A program made the position numbers and the translations under genes. This document shows, one piece after another, positions 17,249 through 26,883 of a DNA stretch of 59,844 nucleotides. Where the stretch lies: NCBI RefSeq assembly GCF_900009265.2, contig NZ_LR735018.1:1-59844 (forward strand), in the 5' to 3' direction. The notes beneath the pieces are model-generated. The model had not been told where the DNA came from, did no database searches, and saw only the letters and a list, made by a program, of their open reading frames with translations. The DNA is from Planktothrix paucivesiculata PCC 9631. Lineage in GTDB: Bacteria; Cyanobacteriota; Cyanobacteriia; Cyanobacteriales; Microcoleaceae. Numbering within the stretch: the stretch's first letter is position 1; every line of letters begins with the position of its first letter.

Positions 17249-18694
17249 ATGAAAGTTAGACCCCTGGAAACGGAAAATGGTACAAACCTCTATGAACAGG
17301 TAGCCCATAGAATAGAGGGCTTAATTAACGAAGGCACTTTGCAGGTGGGCGATCGCATTCCCTCCGTGCGAAAAATGCACCAACAGATGAACGTGAGTAT
17401 TTCTACGGTCTTAGAAGCCTATCGTTTATTAGAAGATCGGGGACTAATTGCCGTGCGTCCCCAGTCCGGTTATTTTGTCCGTCCAGGCTTGCTATCCCAT
17501 CGAGAGGAACCCAACCCCTCCGCCCCGCCCCACCGAGCCCTAAAGGTTGATACCTCTCTCGCTGTGCGGATTAATCGCACCCTGCGGGAACCGAATATCA
17601 TTAAACTAGGCGCGGCGGTGGCCGATCCGTCCCTGCTTCCCCTGGCTACCCTAAACCGTTTGATCGGACAAACCTTGAGAAATGACCCGGAGCGCTGCCA
17701 TTCCTATGATGTCCTACCCGGTTGTGAACCCCTGCGGCATGAAGTCGCCCGTCGGTTAATGGAAGCCGGATGTTCGATCACACCGGATCAGATTTTGATT
17801 ACCAACGGCACTACCGAAGCCCTGTATTTATCCTTACGAGCGATCACCAAACCTGGAGATACTGTGGCTATTGAATCCCCCTCCTATTATGGATTATTAG
17901 AAGTCATAGCCTCACTGAATTTACGCGCCTTAGAATTACCGACCCATCCCCGGGAGGGACTCTGTTTAGACACCTTAGAAACAGCCCTAAAAAAAGGCTC
18001 AATTGCCGCTTGTGCCTTGGTTTCTAATTTTAGTAATCCTTTAGGCACTTGTATGAGTGATTTACATAAAAAACAATTAGTAACTGTCCTAGAAAAATAT
18101 AATATTCCTTTAGTAGAAGATGATGTTTATGGGGATTTATGTTTTCAAGGAAATCGCCCCAAAGCTATTAAAGCCTTTGATCAAAAAGGATTAGTTTTAT
18201 ATTGTGCTTCCTGTAGTAAAACCCTATCCCCAGGATTACGGGTCGGTTGGTTAGTAGCGGGACAATATCAAACTCAAGTCGAACAATTAAAACTATTTAC
18301 TAATATGGCTACGGCGACGGTAAATCAGTTAGCGATCGCGGCTTTTTTATCTAATGGTGGCTATGAAAGACATTTGCGCCAATTAAGGCGAGCTTATTAT
18401 GAACAGGTGATGCGAATGACCCAGGCAATTTGTGATTATTTTCCCCCAGAAACTAAGGTTTCTCGCCCTTCTGGTGGTCATGTATTGTGGCTAGAATTGC
18501 CCGCTCATTTTGACGCTTTAGAATTATATGAACAAGCCTATCAACATCAAATTAGTATTGCTCCGGGTTCGATGTTTTCGGCATCGGTCGCCTATCAAAA
18601 CTGTTTTCGCTTAAATTGTGGTTTACCTTGGTCAGATCAACTGGATCAAGCGATGAAAATTTTGGGGAATTTAATCAAAAACATTAATCATTAA
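17249..18694 (+). CDS. MocR/PdxR-type regulator (GntR HTH plus aminotransferase domain)
   Basis: A transcription regulator with an N-terminal GntR winged helix (LYEQVAHRIEGLI, VGDRIPSVRKMHQQMNVS, YRLLEDRGLIAVRPQSGYFV) and a C-terminal fold-type I aminotransferase domain. The PLP lysine is in CASCSKTLSPGLRVGW, and the family segments ITNGTTEALYLSLRAI and SNFSNPLG are present. MocR proteins usually sense PLP or an amino compound and control an adjacent gene; here no linked metabolic gene is obvious, so autoregulation is the simplest reading. An upstream ATG at 17207 gives 14 more residues but lies in the palindrome, so 17249 is preferred. Confidence 0.88.
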   Translation: MKVRPLETENGTNLYEQVAHRIEGLINEGTLQVGDRIPSVRKMHQQMNVSISTVLEAYRLLEDRGLIAVRPQSGYFVRPGLLSHREEPNPSAPPHRALKVDTSLAVRINRTLREPNIIKLGAAVADPSLLPLATLNRLIGQTLRNDPERCHSYDVLPGCEPLRHEVARRLMEAGCSITPDQILITNGTTEALYLSLRAITKPGDTVAIESPSYYGLLEVIASLNLRALELPTHPREGLCLDTLETALKKGSIAACALVSNFSNPLGTCMSDLHKKQLVTVLEKYNIPLVEDDVYGDLCFQGNRPKAIKAFDQKGLVLYCASCSKTLSPGLRVGWLVAGQYQTQVEQLKLFTNMATATVNQLAIAAFLSNGGYERHLRQLRRAYYEQVMRMTQAICDYFPPETKVSRPSGGHVLWLELPAHFDALELYEQAYQHQISIAPGSMFSASVAYQNCFRLNCGLPWSDQLDQAMKILGNLIKNINH

Positions 18695-18723
18695 TCAGAA
18701 TCGGGTGGTCAATAACTATTCCG

Positions 18724-18768
18724 AATTCGTAATTCGTAATTCGTAATTCGTAATTACCCATTCCCCAT
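18724..18768. repeat. TTCGTAA heptamer array
   Basis: About four TTCGTAA units followed by CCCATTC/CCCCATT-like units fill the gap between the convergent MocR and GGDEF genes, the same unit order as in the urate operon array at 7171-7224. Confidence 0.85.
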
Positions 18769-19758
18769 TTATTTAATGGTTTTTGGTGCAACCTGAACCT
18801 GGTCACGCCCTTGAAATTTTGCCTTGTACATGGCTTTATCTGCGGTACTAATTAACTCTTGTAAATAGTCTTGATCTCCAGGGATAGCACAAGCAACACC
18901 GGAACTATTAGTAACAAAAGAACTAATCGGCGATGAATCATGATGAATTTGCAGAGAACGGATTTGAATTTGGATTTCCTGGGCAATTTTTTCAGCACTT
19001 TCTATATCGACTCGAGGTAAAATAACAGCAAATTCCTCGCCACCATAACGAGCCACTAAATAGGTTTCAGTTTTCCTAACTCTTTTAACAGCAGTTTCAA
19101 TAGCATTAGCAATTCTTTGTAAGCAATAATCCCCGGCTAAATGACCGTAGGTATCATTATAAAACTTGAAATAATCCACATCACATAAAATCATGGAAAG
19201 ATAGTCGCCTTCACAGGATTGCCATTGTTCTTGTAAATAGGTATAAAACTGACGGCGGTTTGCCACTTGAGTCAGATCATCCAGGGAGGCTAAACGCTTG
19301 AGTTGTTGATTTTCAGCTTGTAATTTGATCAGTAATTCTTGTTGAACTTTAAGTTGTTTTTTGAGAGTATTAATAGTAGTATCTGGCAATGGTTTGTCCT
19401 CTAAATTACTCAAATTTATCAATGGATTTAAAGTATTCATGGTTGTTGCTAAAGACGGGAGGTTAGAATTGTTAATAGCAGAATAATGATTCATCCAGAG
19501 TAAAGGAACATTTTGAGTAAATTTTGCTTGTTTTAATTTTTGATGCGTTTCTTGAGGATTGGCTTTATTGGGATCACAGGGAATCAAAATCAGATCAGGA
19601 TTACTATATTCAGCATGAAAAATAGCACTTTCTGGATCGGGAGAAATGACAAAATTTAAGTTAAGTTGATTTAATAGGTTAACAAATGCTGTAAAATTGA
19701 ATGAGTTGGTTTCCTCAATGACAATAATAATATAGGGTTTTAAGAGACGGTGATTCAT
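18769..19758 (-). CDS. Diguanylate cyclase with degenerate receiver domain
   Basis: A c-di-GMP-making enzyme of about 329 residues. The N-terminal 120 residues have the size and fold pattern of a response-regulator receiver, but the acidic pocket and phospho-acceptor Asp motif are not intact. A coiled coil leads to a GGDEF domain: DDLTQVANRRQF, MILCDVDYFKFYNDTYGHLAGD and the active GGEEF in [14 protein letters not shown]. The RxxD inhibitory site is replaced by TETY. An ATG at 19758 is chosen; the frame reaches 19794. Upstream lies a CRP-like site at 19944-19959. Confidence 0.9.
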   Translation of the reverse strand: MNHRLLKPYIIIVIEETNSFNFTAFVNLLNQLNLNFVISPDPESAIFHAEYSNPDLILIPCDPNKANPQETHQKLKQAKFTQNVPLLWMNHYSAINNSNLPSLATTMNTLNPLINLSNLEDKPLPDTTINTLKKQLKVQQELLIKLQAENQQLKRLASLDDLTQVANRRQFYTYLQEQWQSCEGDYLSMILCDVDYFKFYNDTYGHLAGDYCLQRIANAIETAVKRVRKTETYLVARYGGEEFAVILPRVDIESAEKIAQEIQIQIRSLQIHHDSSPISSFVTNSSGVACAIPGDQDYLQELISTADKAMYKAKFQGRDQVQVAPKTIK

Positions 19759-19943
19759 GATTGGTATGCAACCTGGGAAATTTAAGTTCAGCATTTTGAC
19801 CTAATTAATGACATCGAACTGACTGAAGTATCTAATGTTTGGTTTCGACTAGCAGTGATAGAGCTTGGATAAACCTGTGATAGTTTAAAACCTTTAATGT
19901 GACGACCAGGTAAGATCAAATATGACTGATATCACAAATTATT

Positions 19944-19959
19944 AGTGACGTAGATCACA
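19944..19959. promoter_or_regulatory. CRP-family binding site candidate
   Basis: AGTGA-CGTAGA-TCACA differs from the TGTGA-N6-TCACA consensus of cAMP receptor proteins (SYCRP1 in cyanobacteria) at one base. It lies in a 380-bp divergent region, about 185 bp from both the GGDEF gene and the MAPEG gene. A nearby extra half-site ATCACAAA is at 19930-19937. Confidence 0.4.
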
Positions 19960-20139
19960 AACAAGCAAGGGGCGGGTGGCAAAAACCACAGTATCAAAGT
20001 CTCCCCGGTTAGGGGAATTGAGGGGTGGAGGCTAAATTTTTGATCACAAACTTGTGTGACCTCTCTCTCACCCCCTAGGTTGGGAGTCGGGTGTAGGATA
20101 GAAAAGGTTGATGTACTGAATCAAAGAAAATAGGTGTCT

Positions 20140-20529
20140 ATGTCAATTTGGCCGAGTTTAGTTACAATTTGTGCCTTAGTGCTGTATTTGGTCGTAACGA
20201 TTAATGTCGGACGAGCCCGAATCAAATACAAAATTATGCCCCCGGAAATGACCGGAGACGAGAATTTTGAGCGCGTGGTACGAGTCCAACAAAATACCCT
20301 AGAACAATTAGTTTTATTTCTTCCGGCTCTGTGGCTGTTTTCCCAATGGGTCAACCCGATTTGGGCTGGGGGTTTAGGGGGGGTTTGGATCATCGGACGA
20401 ATTTTATTTGCTTGGGGATATTACCAAGCCGCCGAAAAACGAACTTTAGGATTTGCGATCGGTTCTTTAGTTAGTTTTACCCTATTGGGTGGTGCTATAG
20501 TTGGAGTGATTCTTTCGCTTAAGTCGTAA
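20140..20529 (+). CDS. MAPEG-family membrane protein
   Basis: A 129-residue protein with four membrane segments and the MAPEG signature ENFERVVRVQQNTLEQLVLFLPAL. Family members include glutathione transferases and lipid-peroxide enzymes; bacterial members are mostly uncharacterised. ATG 20140 is chosen, two codons after a GTG at 20134. The 20530-20575 gap to the next small gene is short, so cotranscription is likely. Confidence 0.88.
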   Translation: MSIWPSLVTICALVLYLVVTINVGRARIKYKIMPPEMTGDENFERVVRVQQNTLEQLVLFLPALWLFSQWVNPIWAGGLGGVWIIGRILFAWGYYQAAEKRTLGFAIGSLVSFTLLGGAIVGVILSLKS

Positions 20530-20575
20530 AATTACCCCTGGTTTCAACGTTCTGTAATGCTTGGTTTTAAATCCG

Positions 20576-20803
20576 ATGGCAACAACACTTTTACCTTTAG
20601 AAAAAAACCTGAATCTGCATACCCTGGAAATTCAACTGTTGCAATCAGCTTTATCACAAGCTGAAACAGTGGGTGAACTCACGGCTTTGATTATTAATCA
20701 TACCCATTTTGAGATTATGCAGGCCTTTGAACAACTTTCCTCTCCTGAGCAACAGCGAGTACAGGAACTTTGGGAAGTCGAAATTTCTGACCGTTGGAAA
20801 TAA
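20576..20803 (+). CDS. Small hypothetical protein
   Basis: A 75-residue, helix-rich acidic protein with two amphipathic stretches (LEIQLLQSALSQAETVGEL and FEIMQAFEQLSSPEQQRVQE). No family recognised. It lies between the MAPEG gene and the polysaccharide-type membrane protein, 13 bp before the latter. Codon use is like its neighbours, and the tight spacing supports a real gene. ATG 20576 is preferred to TTG 20561. Confidence 0.6.
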   Translation: MATTLLPLEKNLNLHTLEIQLLQSALSQAETVGELTALIINHTHFEIMQAFEQLSSPEQQRVQELWEVEISDRWK

Positions 20804-20816
20804 CTATTAGATCCTA

Positions 20817-22424
20817 ATGTCTAACTTCCACAGCCCCCCCCCAAAATCCCCACTTCAGGGTCAGGATCAGCCTGAATTTAACGAAATCGATCCTGTTATG
20901 GAAAGTGAGACTCTGCCCCCCACGAGATCGGATTTTCTGCGGTTTTTGGGCGTGATTAGTGCTGTAGGATTGTTAGTCGGACTGCTACTATTTGCCAATG
21001 GGTTGAGTGTAATTACGATTACCCTCATTACATTGGCACTGATGATTATGGCGCTCTGTTGGCGCTATCCCCGCCCAGGACTATGGGCTTTTTTAATTTA
21101 TTTACCCTTTGCGGGGACAATTTCCTATTGGGTGGGTAACGATCATTTCCTTTTTCATTTAGCCAAAGATGGGCTATATATTCCGGCTTTAATCGGTTTG
21201 GTGATGGAATTAAGAAAAAAAAAGTTACCCCTGATTAATCCCCCCCAACTTAAAATTCCCCTATTAATTTTATTTATAATTGCGATCGTTACCTTAATTG
21301 CTGTTAATGGTGTCCTACAAAAACACGCCACCCCCGATAATCAACCCTTTGCCGTAGGACTCTTTGGCTTAAAAGTTTTAATGGGATATATTCCCCTGAT
21401 CATCTGTGGTTATTATCTGATTCGCCATCGTCAAGATCTGGAATTTTTTACTCGGTTACAAGTGATTTTAATCTTAATTTGCTGCATCTTAGGATTAATT
21501 CAATTTGGATTAGTTGTCACCGGATACTGTCCTGATAATACGGGTTTACCCGAACATTTATTATTGAGGGCAAATATACAGCGAAAATGTTTCGTAGGAG
21601 GGGCTTTAGGATATTTACCCGCAGAAAATTTTATTCGTTTACCTGGAACCTTTGTGGCTCCTTGGCATTGGGCTTGGTTTTTAGTTTCCAGCACGTTTTT
21701 CTGTTTTGCTACGGCCTTTAGTGATCCTAAATTACGCTGGCGTTTAATGGGCTTATTTTCCCTGGCTTTAGTCATACTGAATGCCATTGTTTCCGGTCAA
21801 AGAACGGCCCTTTTAGCCTCTCCCTCGATTGTGATTTTACTGCTAGTTGCCACCAGTCACATTTCCCGAATTAAGCGGCTTGTAGTGATTGTTTTGGGGA
21901 TGGTTATTTTTGTCGTGGGAACCTGGATTATCGCACCCCAAGTCATGACCGAACGAGTCGATAACTTTATTGGACGTTGGAATGCCGATCCTCCGGTGGT
22001 GTTTTTAACTAAGCAAACTAACTTTAGTTTGGAAGCCCATCGAGGCTTTTTAGGCAATGGTTTAGGGCAAGCCACAACTTCAGCCCGAGCCTTAGGAAAA
22101 ACTCGATTAATTGAAGCCTACTATCCTAAATTGTTCTATGAAATTGGGCCATTTGGAGTAGCTGCTTTCCTGTTCTTAGTAACTAATATTACGGTTTTAG
22201 GGTTTAAATCCTATCATCAATTACAGGATCATAGTCTGTGGGGCTATGGAATTATTTTCTGGATTTTTATTGTTCTAATTAGCTATAATCCCTACTGGTA
22301 TCCTCTGGATACCGATCCAGTGGCGGTATATTATTGGTTTTTAGCGGGTGTACTTTTCAAATTACCTGATATTCAAAAGCAAGAGCAGAAAAAAGATCTC
22401 CCAGAAGGAGCTATTCCTAGTTAA
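20817..22424 (+). CDS. O-antigen ligase/polymerase-like membrane protein (HpsL-like)
   Basis: A 535-residue polytopic protein: a proline-rich cytoplasmic N-terminus of about 40 residues, then some eleven membrane segments. The conserved part is the outer loop and following segments, with LPGTFVAPWHWAWFL, VSGQRTALLASPS and LEAHRGFLGNGLGQATT, as in Wzy/WaaL-type proteins. Length and sequence pattern suggest the cyanobacterial HpsL group linked to hormogonium polysaccharide; that name is from memory. No other polysaccharide genes are adjacent. Confidence 0.75.
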   Translation: MSNFHSPPPKSPLQGQDQPEFNEIDPVMESETLPPTRSDFLRFLGVISAVGLLVGLLLFANGLSVITITLITLALMIMALCWRYPRPGLWAFLIYLPFAGTISYWVGNDHFLFHLAKDGLYIPALIGLVMELRKKKLPLINPPQLKIPLLILFIIAIVTLIAVNGVLQKHATPDNQPFAVGLFGLKVLMGYIPLIICGYYLIRHRQDLEFFTRLQVILILICCILGLIQFGLVVTGYCPDNTGLPEHLLLRANIQRKCFVGGALGYLPAENFIRLPGTFVAPWHWAWFLVSSTFFCFATAFSDPKLRWRLMGLFSLALVILNAIVSGQRTALLASPSIVILLLVATSHISRIKRLVVIVLGMVIFVVGTWIIAPQVMTERVDNFIGRWNADPPVVFLTKQTNFSLEAHRGFLGNGLGQATTSARALGKTRLIEAYYPKLFYEIGPFGVAAFLFLVTNITVLGFKSYHQLQDHSLWGYGIIFWIFIVLISYNPYWYPLDTDPVAVYYWFLAGVLFKLPDIQKQEQKKDLPEGAIPS

Positions 22425-22478
22425 TATTGTTTTTATCAACCCTTACACAAATGTTAATCTAAACGCACCTCAACGGGC

Positions 22479-22508
22479 TTGAGTCAAGTAGCAAAAAAAT
22501 GTTATGAT
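22479..22508 (+). promoter_or_regulatory. Promoter candidate upstream of the REC-GGDEF-EAL gene
   Basis: TTGAGT (22479-22484) and TATGAT (22503-22508) are separated by 18 bases. It would give a leader of about 250 bases. The rest of 22425-22761 shows no gene or clear repeat. Confidence 0.4.
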
Positions 22509-22761
22509 TATAAATTGTATTTGATACGAAGGATTATCAGAAAAAATGAGCTTTGGGATGTGGATTATTTCGAGGATCAAAGTAACCGAGTTTAAAACCT
22601 CGACAATAAATAGGATTGAGACTGTTCAGTTTTGTGAAATACCATAACTACTCGAGAAATTTCACCCCATAGCCACAAGAAAAATCAACAGGGGTCTTCA
22701 TCCCAACCTGTAGTGATTGAGCTATGCCTTAAATCCATAACCTATCCAATCTGATTCCCAA

Positions 22762-24558
22762 ATGAATGATTACAACCTTAATCCCACAAAAACTGAAGAC
22801 ATTCTCATCGTTGATGATACCCCAGATAACCTGCATTTATTGTCCCGAATGCTCACCCGTCAGGGATACAATGTTCGTAAAGCCTTGAGTGGGCCCATGG
22901 CTTTAATGGCGGCTCAAACCGTTGCTCCCGACTTAATTCTCCTAGATATTATGATGCCGGAGATGGATGGTTACGAGGTTTGCCAACACTTAAAAGCCGA
23001 TGCTAAAACCGCAGAAATTCCGATTATTTTTTTGAGTGCTTTAGATGATGTTCTCGATAAAGTTAAAGGTTTTCAAGTCGGAGGCGTGGACTATATTACT
23101 AAACCTTTTCAGTTTGAAGAAGTCTTAATCCGAGTTCAAAATCAGTTAGCTTTACGAGCAGCAGAATTGGAAATCCGGGTCTTGAATGAGGAACTGGAAG
23201 TCCGGGTGAAACAACGCACTCAGGAACTAGAAGCAGCCAACACTAAACTATTAGCAATGGCACTGCATGATTCCTTGACGGGTTTACCCAATCGGGCTTT
23301 ATTGATGACGGATTTACACCGATCTATTCATTTAGCTAAAGCTAATTCTAGTTATCAGTTTGCGGTGTTATTTTTAGATTGCGATCGCTTTAAAGTCGTG
23401 AATGATTCCTTGGGTCATTTAGTCGGGGATGAACTGTTAGTTTTAATTGCTCACCGTCTTGGCTGTTATGTTAAACCTCAAAATACATTAGCCCGTTTGG
23501 GGGGTGATGAATTTGCCATTTTATTAACAGAAATTCCTGATTTTCATTCGGTAATCACACTATCGGATCAGATTTTACAGTGTTTTTCTCAACCCTTTAA
23601 CTTAGAACGACACGAGATTTTTATTAATGCGAGTATTGGCATTGTCGTCGGCAATTGTGACTATAACGAACCGGAACATTTACTCCGAGATGCAGATACG
23701 GCGATGTATCGAGCCAAAGCCCTAGGAAAAGGACAATATCATCTGTTTGATCCGGTGATGCACACCGCGGCTTTAGAGCGATTACAGTTAGAAACGGATT
23801 TACGTCGTGGGATTGAACAACAGGAATTAGTGGTTCATTATCAACCGATTGTCTGTTTAAATAGTGGCAAAATTTCCGGGTTTGAAGCCTTAGTTAGATG
23901 GCGCCATCCCCAACGAGGATTAGTACCACCAAATCTATTTATTCCCATTGCTGAAGAAACGGGTTTAATTACCGCCATTGGCTATTGGGTTTTATCAGAA
24001 TCTTGTCATCAACTGCGGGCTTGGCAAAAACAAGATTTAATTGATCCCCATTTATTTGTGAGTGTTAATTTATCAGTAAAACAGTTTGCTCAACCCAATT
24101 TATTAGAACAAATTGATCAAGTTTTAGTAGATAGTCAACTCAATCCCGACTGTTTAAAACTAGAAATTACCGAAAGTGCAATTATGGACAATCATCAGGA
24201 CGTTGCTACTATTCTCAAAGAACTGAGAAAACGCCGTATTCTCATCAGTATTGATGATTTTGGTACGGGATATTCTTCTTTGAGTTATCTGCATTCTTTT
24301 CCAGTGGATACCCTGAAAATTGATAAATCCTTTGTGCAAAGACTGAACCTAGAATCGGAAAATATTGGCTTAATTCCTGTGATTATTAGTTTAGCTAAAA
24401 CCATGAATATGAATGTGGTTGCTGAGGGAATTGAACTACCCGAACAGTTACAAATACTCCGAGAATTAAATTGTGGATTAGGTCAGGGATATTTATTTGC
24501 CAAACCCCTACCTGGAGAAGAATTGATTAAGTTTTTGTCCTCAACTCCCCAGTGGTGA
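22762..24558 (+). CDS. Response regulator with GGDEF and EAL domains
   Basis: A c-di-GMP turnover protein of 598 residues. The receiver domain is intact (DD pocket in LIVDDTPDN, Asp62 in LLDIMMPEMDG, Lys in ITKPF). A coiled coil leads to a GGDEF domain with GGDEF at 247-251 but no RxxD inhibitory site (KPQN there). The EAL domain from about residue 350 keeps its metal and catalytic residues: EALVRW, NLSVKQ, EITES, IDDFGTGYSSL, LKIDKSF, VVAEGIE and GQGYLFAKPL. So both synthesis and breakdown are possible. It is followed after 3 bp by a second receiver-GGDEF gene; the pair is one transcription unit. No kinase is adjacent. Confidence 0.96.
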   Translation: MNDYNLNPTKTEDILIVDDTPDNLHLLSRMLTRQGYNVRKALSGPMALMAAQTVAPDLILLDIMMPEMDGYEVCQHLKADAKTAEIPIIFLSALDDVLDKVKGFQVGGVDYITKPFQFEEVLIRVQNQLALRAAELEIRVLNEELEVRVKQRTQELEAANTKLLAMALHDSLTGLPNRALLMTDLHRSIHLAKANSSYQFAVLFLDCDRFKVVNDSLGHLVGDELLVLIAHRLGCYVKPQNTLARLGGDEFAILLTEIPDFHSVITLSDQILQCFSQPFNLERHEIFINASIGIVVGNCDYNEPEHLLRDADTAMYRAKALGKGQYHLFDPVMHTAALERLQLETDLRRGIEQQELVVHYQPIVCLNSGKISGFEALVRWRHPQRGLVPPNLFIPIAEETGLITAIGYWVLSESCHQLRAWQKQDLIDPHLFVSVNLSVKQFAQPNLLEQIDQVLVDSQLNPDCLKLEITESAIMDNHQDVATILKELRKRRILISIDDFGTGYSSLSYLHSFPVDTLKIDKSFVQRLNLESENIGLIPVIISLAKTMNMNVVAEGIELPEQLQILRELNCGLGQGYLFAKPLPGEELIKFLSSTPQW

Positions 24559-24561
24559 ACT

Positions 24562-25611
24562 ATGAATCAAGATAGCATTGGTTCTCATCATAATCTGCTG
24601 ATTGTTGATGATGAACCGGATAATATTCGAGTTTTATCAGCCTTATTAAGTCAACAGGGATATTATGTTCGCAAATCCTTAAATGCCCAAATGGCACTAA
24701 TAGCAATTGAGAGTATAAAACCGGATTTAATTTTATTAGATATTCGGATGCCGGGTGTGAATGGATATGAGTTATGTCGTCGGCTAAAATCCAATTTAGA
24801 AACCCATGATATTCCGATAATTTTTATTAGTGCACTGAATCAAGTTGAAGATATTATCCAAGCATTTTCTGCTGGAGGAATAGATTATATTACTAAACCG
24901 TTTAAAGTTGATGAAGTTTTAGCTCGGGTTAAAAATCAGTTAACTATTTGTGATTTAAAAAAGAAACTTATTGAACAAAATCAACAACTGTTACAACAAA
25001 ATAGTCAATTAGAAGAAGAAGTCAGAATTCGTCAACAGGCAGAAGAAAGTTTACAAACAGTTAATCGTCAATTACAAAATTTAGCGTCCTATGATAGTTT
25101 AACCACCCTGGCTAATCGTCGTCATTTTGATGAATATTTTGCTGAAACCTGGAAACAAATGATGCAGGAACAAAAACCCCTTTGTCTGCTATTATGTGAC
25201 TTAGATTGTTTTAAAAATTACAATGACAATTACGGACATCCCGCCGGAGATATTTGTCTAAAATTAGTCGCCCAAGCCCTAGATCGATCAGTCAGTCATA
25301 ATCAGGATTTAGTGGCTCGTTATGGTGGGGAAGAATTCGCGGTTATTCTACCGAATACGGATTTAGAAGGGGCGCTTAAAGTGGCTCAAACTATCCATCA
25401 GGAAGTACAACGGCTAAAAATTGATCATAACTATTCCACGGTTAATTCTATTGTTACTGTCAGCATTGGGATTTCCTATCAAATTCCCCAACCAGATACA
25501 TCCCCAGAACAGTTATTAAAAATTGCTGATCAAGCCCTTTATGAAGCCAAACAAAAAGGTCGAAATCAATATTGTGTTAGAGTTGAATTAAAAAATAAAG
25601 ACTACCTTTAA
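24562..25611 (+). CDS. Response regulator diguanylate cyclase (REC-GGDEF)
   Basis: A PleD-like diguanylate cyclase of 349 residues. The receiver has DDEPDN and the phospho-acceptor Asp60 in LLDIRMPGVNG. A long Gln-rich coiled coil (about 130-170) connects to a GGDEF domain with SYDSLTTLANRRHFDEY, LLLCDLDCFKNYNDNYGHPA and an active GGEEF. The inhibitory RxxD is replaced by HNQD. The gene starts 3 bp after the REC-GGDEF-EAL gene. Its last 24 bp overlap the convergent recombinase-like gene. Confidence 0.96.
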   Translation: MNQDSIGSHHNLLIVDDEPDNIRVLSALLSQQGYYVRKSLNAQMALIAIESIKPDLILLDIRMPGVNGYELCRRLKSNLETHDIPIIFISALNQVEDIIQAFSAGGIDYITKPFKVDEVLARVKNQLTICDLKKKLIEQNQQLLQQNSQLEEEVRIRQQAEESLQTVNRQLQNLASYDSLTTLANRRHFDEYFAETWKQMMQEQKPLCLLLCDLDCFKNYNDNYGHPAGDICLKLVAQALDRSVSHNQDLVARYGGEEFAVILPNTDLEGALKVAQTIHQEVQRLKIDHNYSTVNSIVTVSIGISYQIPQPDTSPEQLLKIADQALYEAKQKGRNQYCVRVELKNKDYL

Positions 25612-26883
25612 CTCCCAATTATCTCCATCTCTAATAATCTCAATTGTTTTAATAAATTCTCTAAAATAAAACCTGCGTTCGGTTTCTGATAAATCTAACC
25701 AAAACTGCGAAATACAAACCGCCTGTGCCGTTTCTTTTAAATTAACTGGAGGAAGTTCCGCTAACTTTCCTTGTAACTGAGAAATCTCTATCCGCAGTTT
25801 ATAACGTCTTAACTCTGCTGTTTCTAAATCTAATATCCCAGAAGTTAATAAATCGGTAATTTGTAATAAAATCTCTTGTTTTTGATTAATTTCTTGAATA
25901 ATACCATGTTTAACTATTTGTAAATCCGGTAAATTTAAACCTGAAACCGCTTGAGGTAAATCTTGACAAATGCGTTCAATTGTCAACTCTAATCCCCTTT
26001 GATAAGATAGGGCTTTACACTTAGGATTTTTCGGACAATTTATCGGACGTAAATATAAATATTCTCTGTCTTTCCGATAGGTCGTAACCCGGGAAACAGT
26101 CATTAAAGATTGACATTCTCCACAGATTACTAAACCCGCTAAAGAACGCGGTGCACTGGCTGTGCGAGGAGGAAGGCGTTGATTTCTCCGTAATAATCGA
26201 TCCACCTGGGCGGCTTCATCCCGGGAAATAATTGGAATATGGGTATTAGAAATAATTTCCCCATTTTTATATTCTAAATCTCCTCGATAAACCGGATTAG
26301 TTAACCATCTTCTTCCGGTAGTTACTGATATTTTTTTCCCATAACGTTTTTCCAAATACCGCACCGCACCGCGCAAAGATCCATAAATTAAAAACCGATC
26401 AAAAAACTCTTTAACAATCGGTGAAACACTCCGATCTAAAATATAACGGTCTTTTCCCCGTCGATATCCATAGGGTGCTTTTCCAGGGGGAGGTAGGGCT
26501 TTAATTCTGTTTTTAGCGTGTCCCGTGAGAATCCGGCGACTACGTTGGCGAGTTTGAATTTCCAGAAATAATTGAATTAAATCATATCGATTAATTGCAC
26601 CCACAGATGTGTTAAAATCGGACTCAATGGCAATAATATTAATTTGGAAAGATTCTAATTTTTGTAAGCGATCGCTCACTTCTAAAACCGAATTTCCTAA
26701 CTCCTCTAACCGTCGAATTAATAAATAGTCCGGTGGTTCTAAATCACAATCTTTTAACAATTGTTCGAGTTCCTGTCTTTCTCCTAAATCTTGATAAACC
26801 CGATCCACTTCCCAACCCCAAATCATCCGATCAGGAGGCTGTTCAAACAGAGGATCAGTATAGCAATAGGCGATAATTTTCAT
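25588..26883 (-). CDS. Serine-recombinase-family protein lacking the catalytic serine
   Basis: A 431-residue protein built like a large serine recombinase: a resolvase-like N-terminal domain (1-125), a recombinase domain (PPPGKAPYGYRRGKDRYIL, RRWLTNPVYRGDLEYKNGE), a zinc ribbon (CGECQSL and CPKNPKC) and a C-terminal coiled coil. The N-terminal strand that normally reads YxRVST carries Y-C-Y-T-D at 5-9, so the nucleophile Ser and nearby Arg are missing, although the RRLEELG helix (57-63) that holds other active-site Arg residues remains. It is probably a domesticated DNA-binding paralogue, not a mobile enzyme. It overlaps the upstream VOC gene by 4 bp (translational coupling). Confidence 0.85.
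   Translation of the reverse strand: MKIIAYCYTDPLFEQPPDRMIWGWEVDRVYQDLGERQELEQLLKDCDLEPPDYLLIRRLEELGNSVLEVSDRLQKLESFQINIIAIESDFNTSVGAINRYDLIQLFLEIQTRQRSRRILTGHAKNRIKALPPPGKAPYGYRRGKDRYILDRSVSPIVKEFFDRFLIYGSLRGAVRYLEKRYGKKISVTTGRRWLTNPVYRGDLEYKNGEIISNTHIPIISRDEAAQVDRLLRRNQRLPPRTASAPRSLAGLVICGECQSLMTVSRVTTYRKDREYLYLRPINCPKNPKCKALSYQRGLELTIERICQDLPQAVSGLNLPDLQIVKHGIIQEINQKQEILLQITDLLTSGILDLETAELRRYKLRIEISQLQGKLAELPPVNLKETAQAVCISQFWLDLSETERRFYFREFIKTIEIIRDGDNWELKVVFIF

Noticed and set aside
25588-26883. Active excision recombinase with nearby att sites
   Set aside because: The catalytic serine is missing, no matching att-like repeats flank it, and it is embedded in a coupled gene pair.
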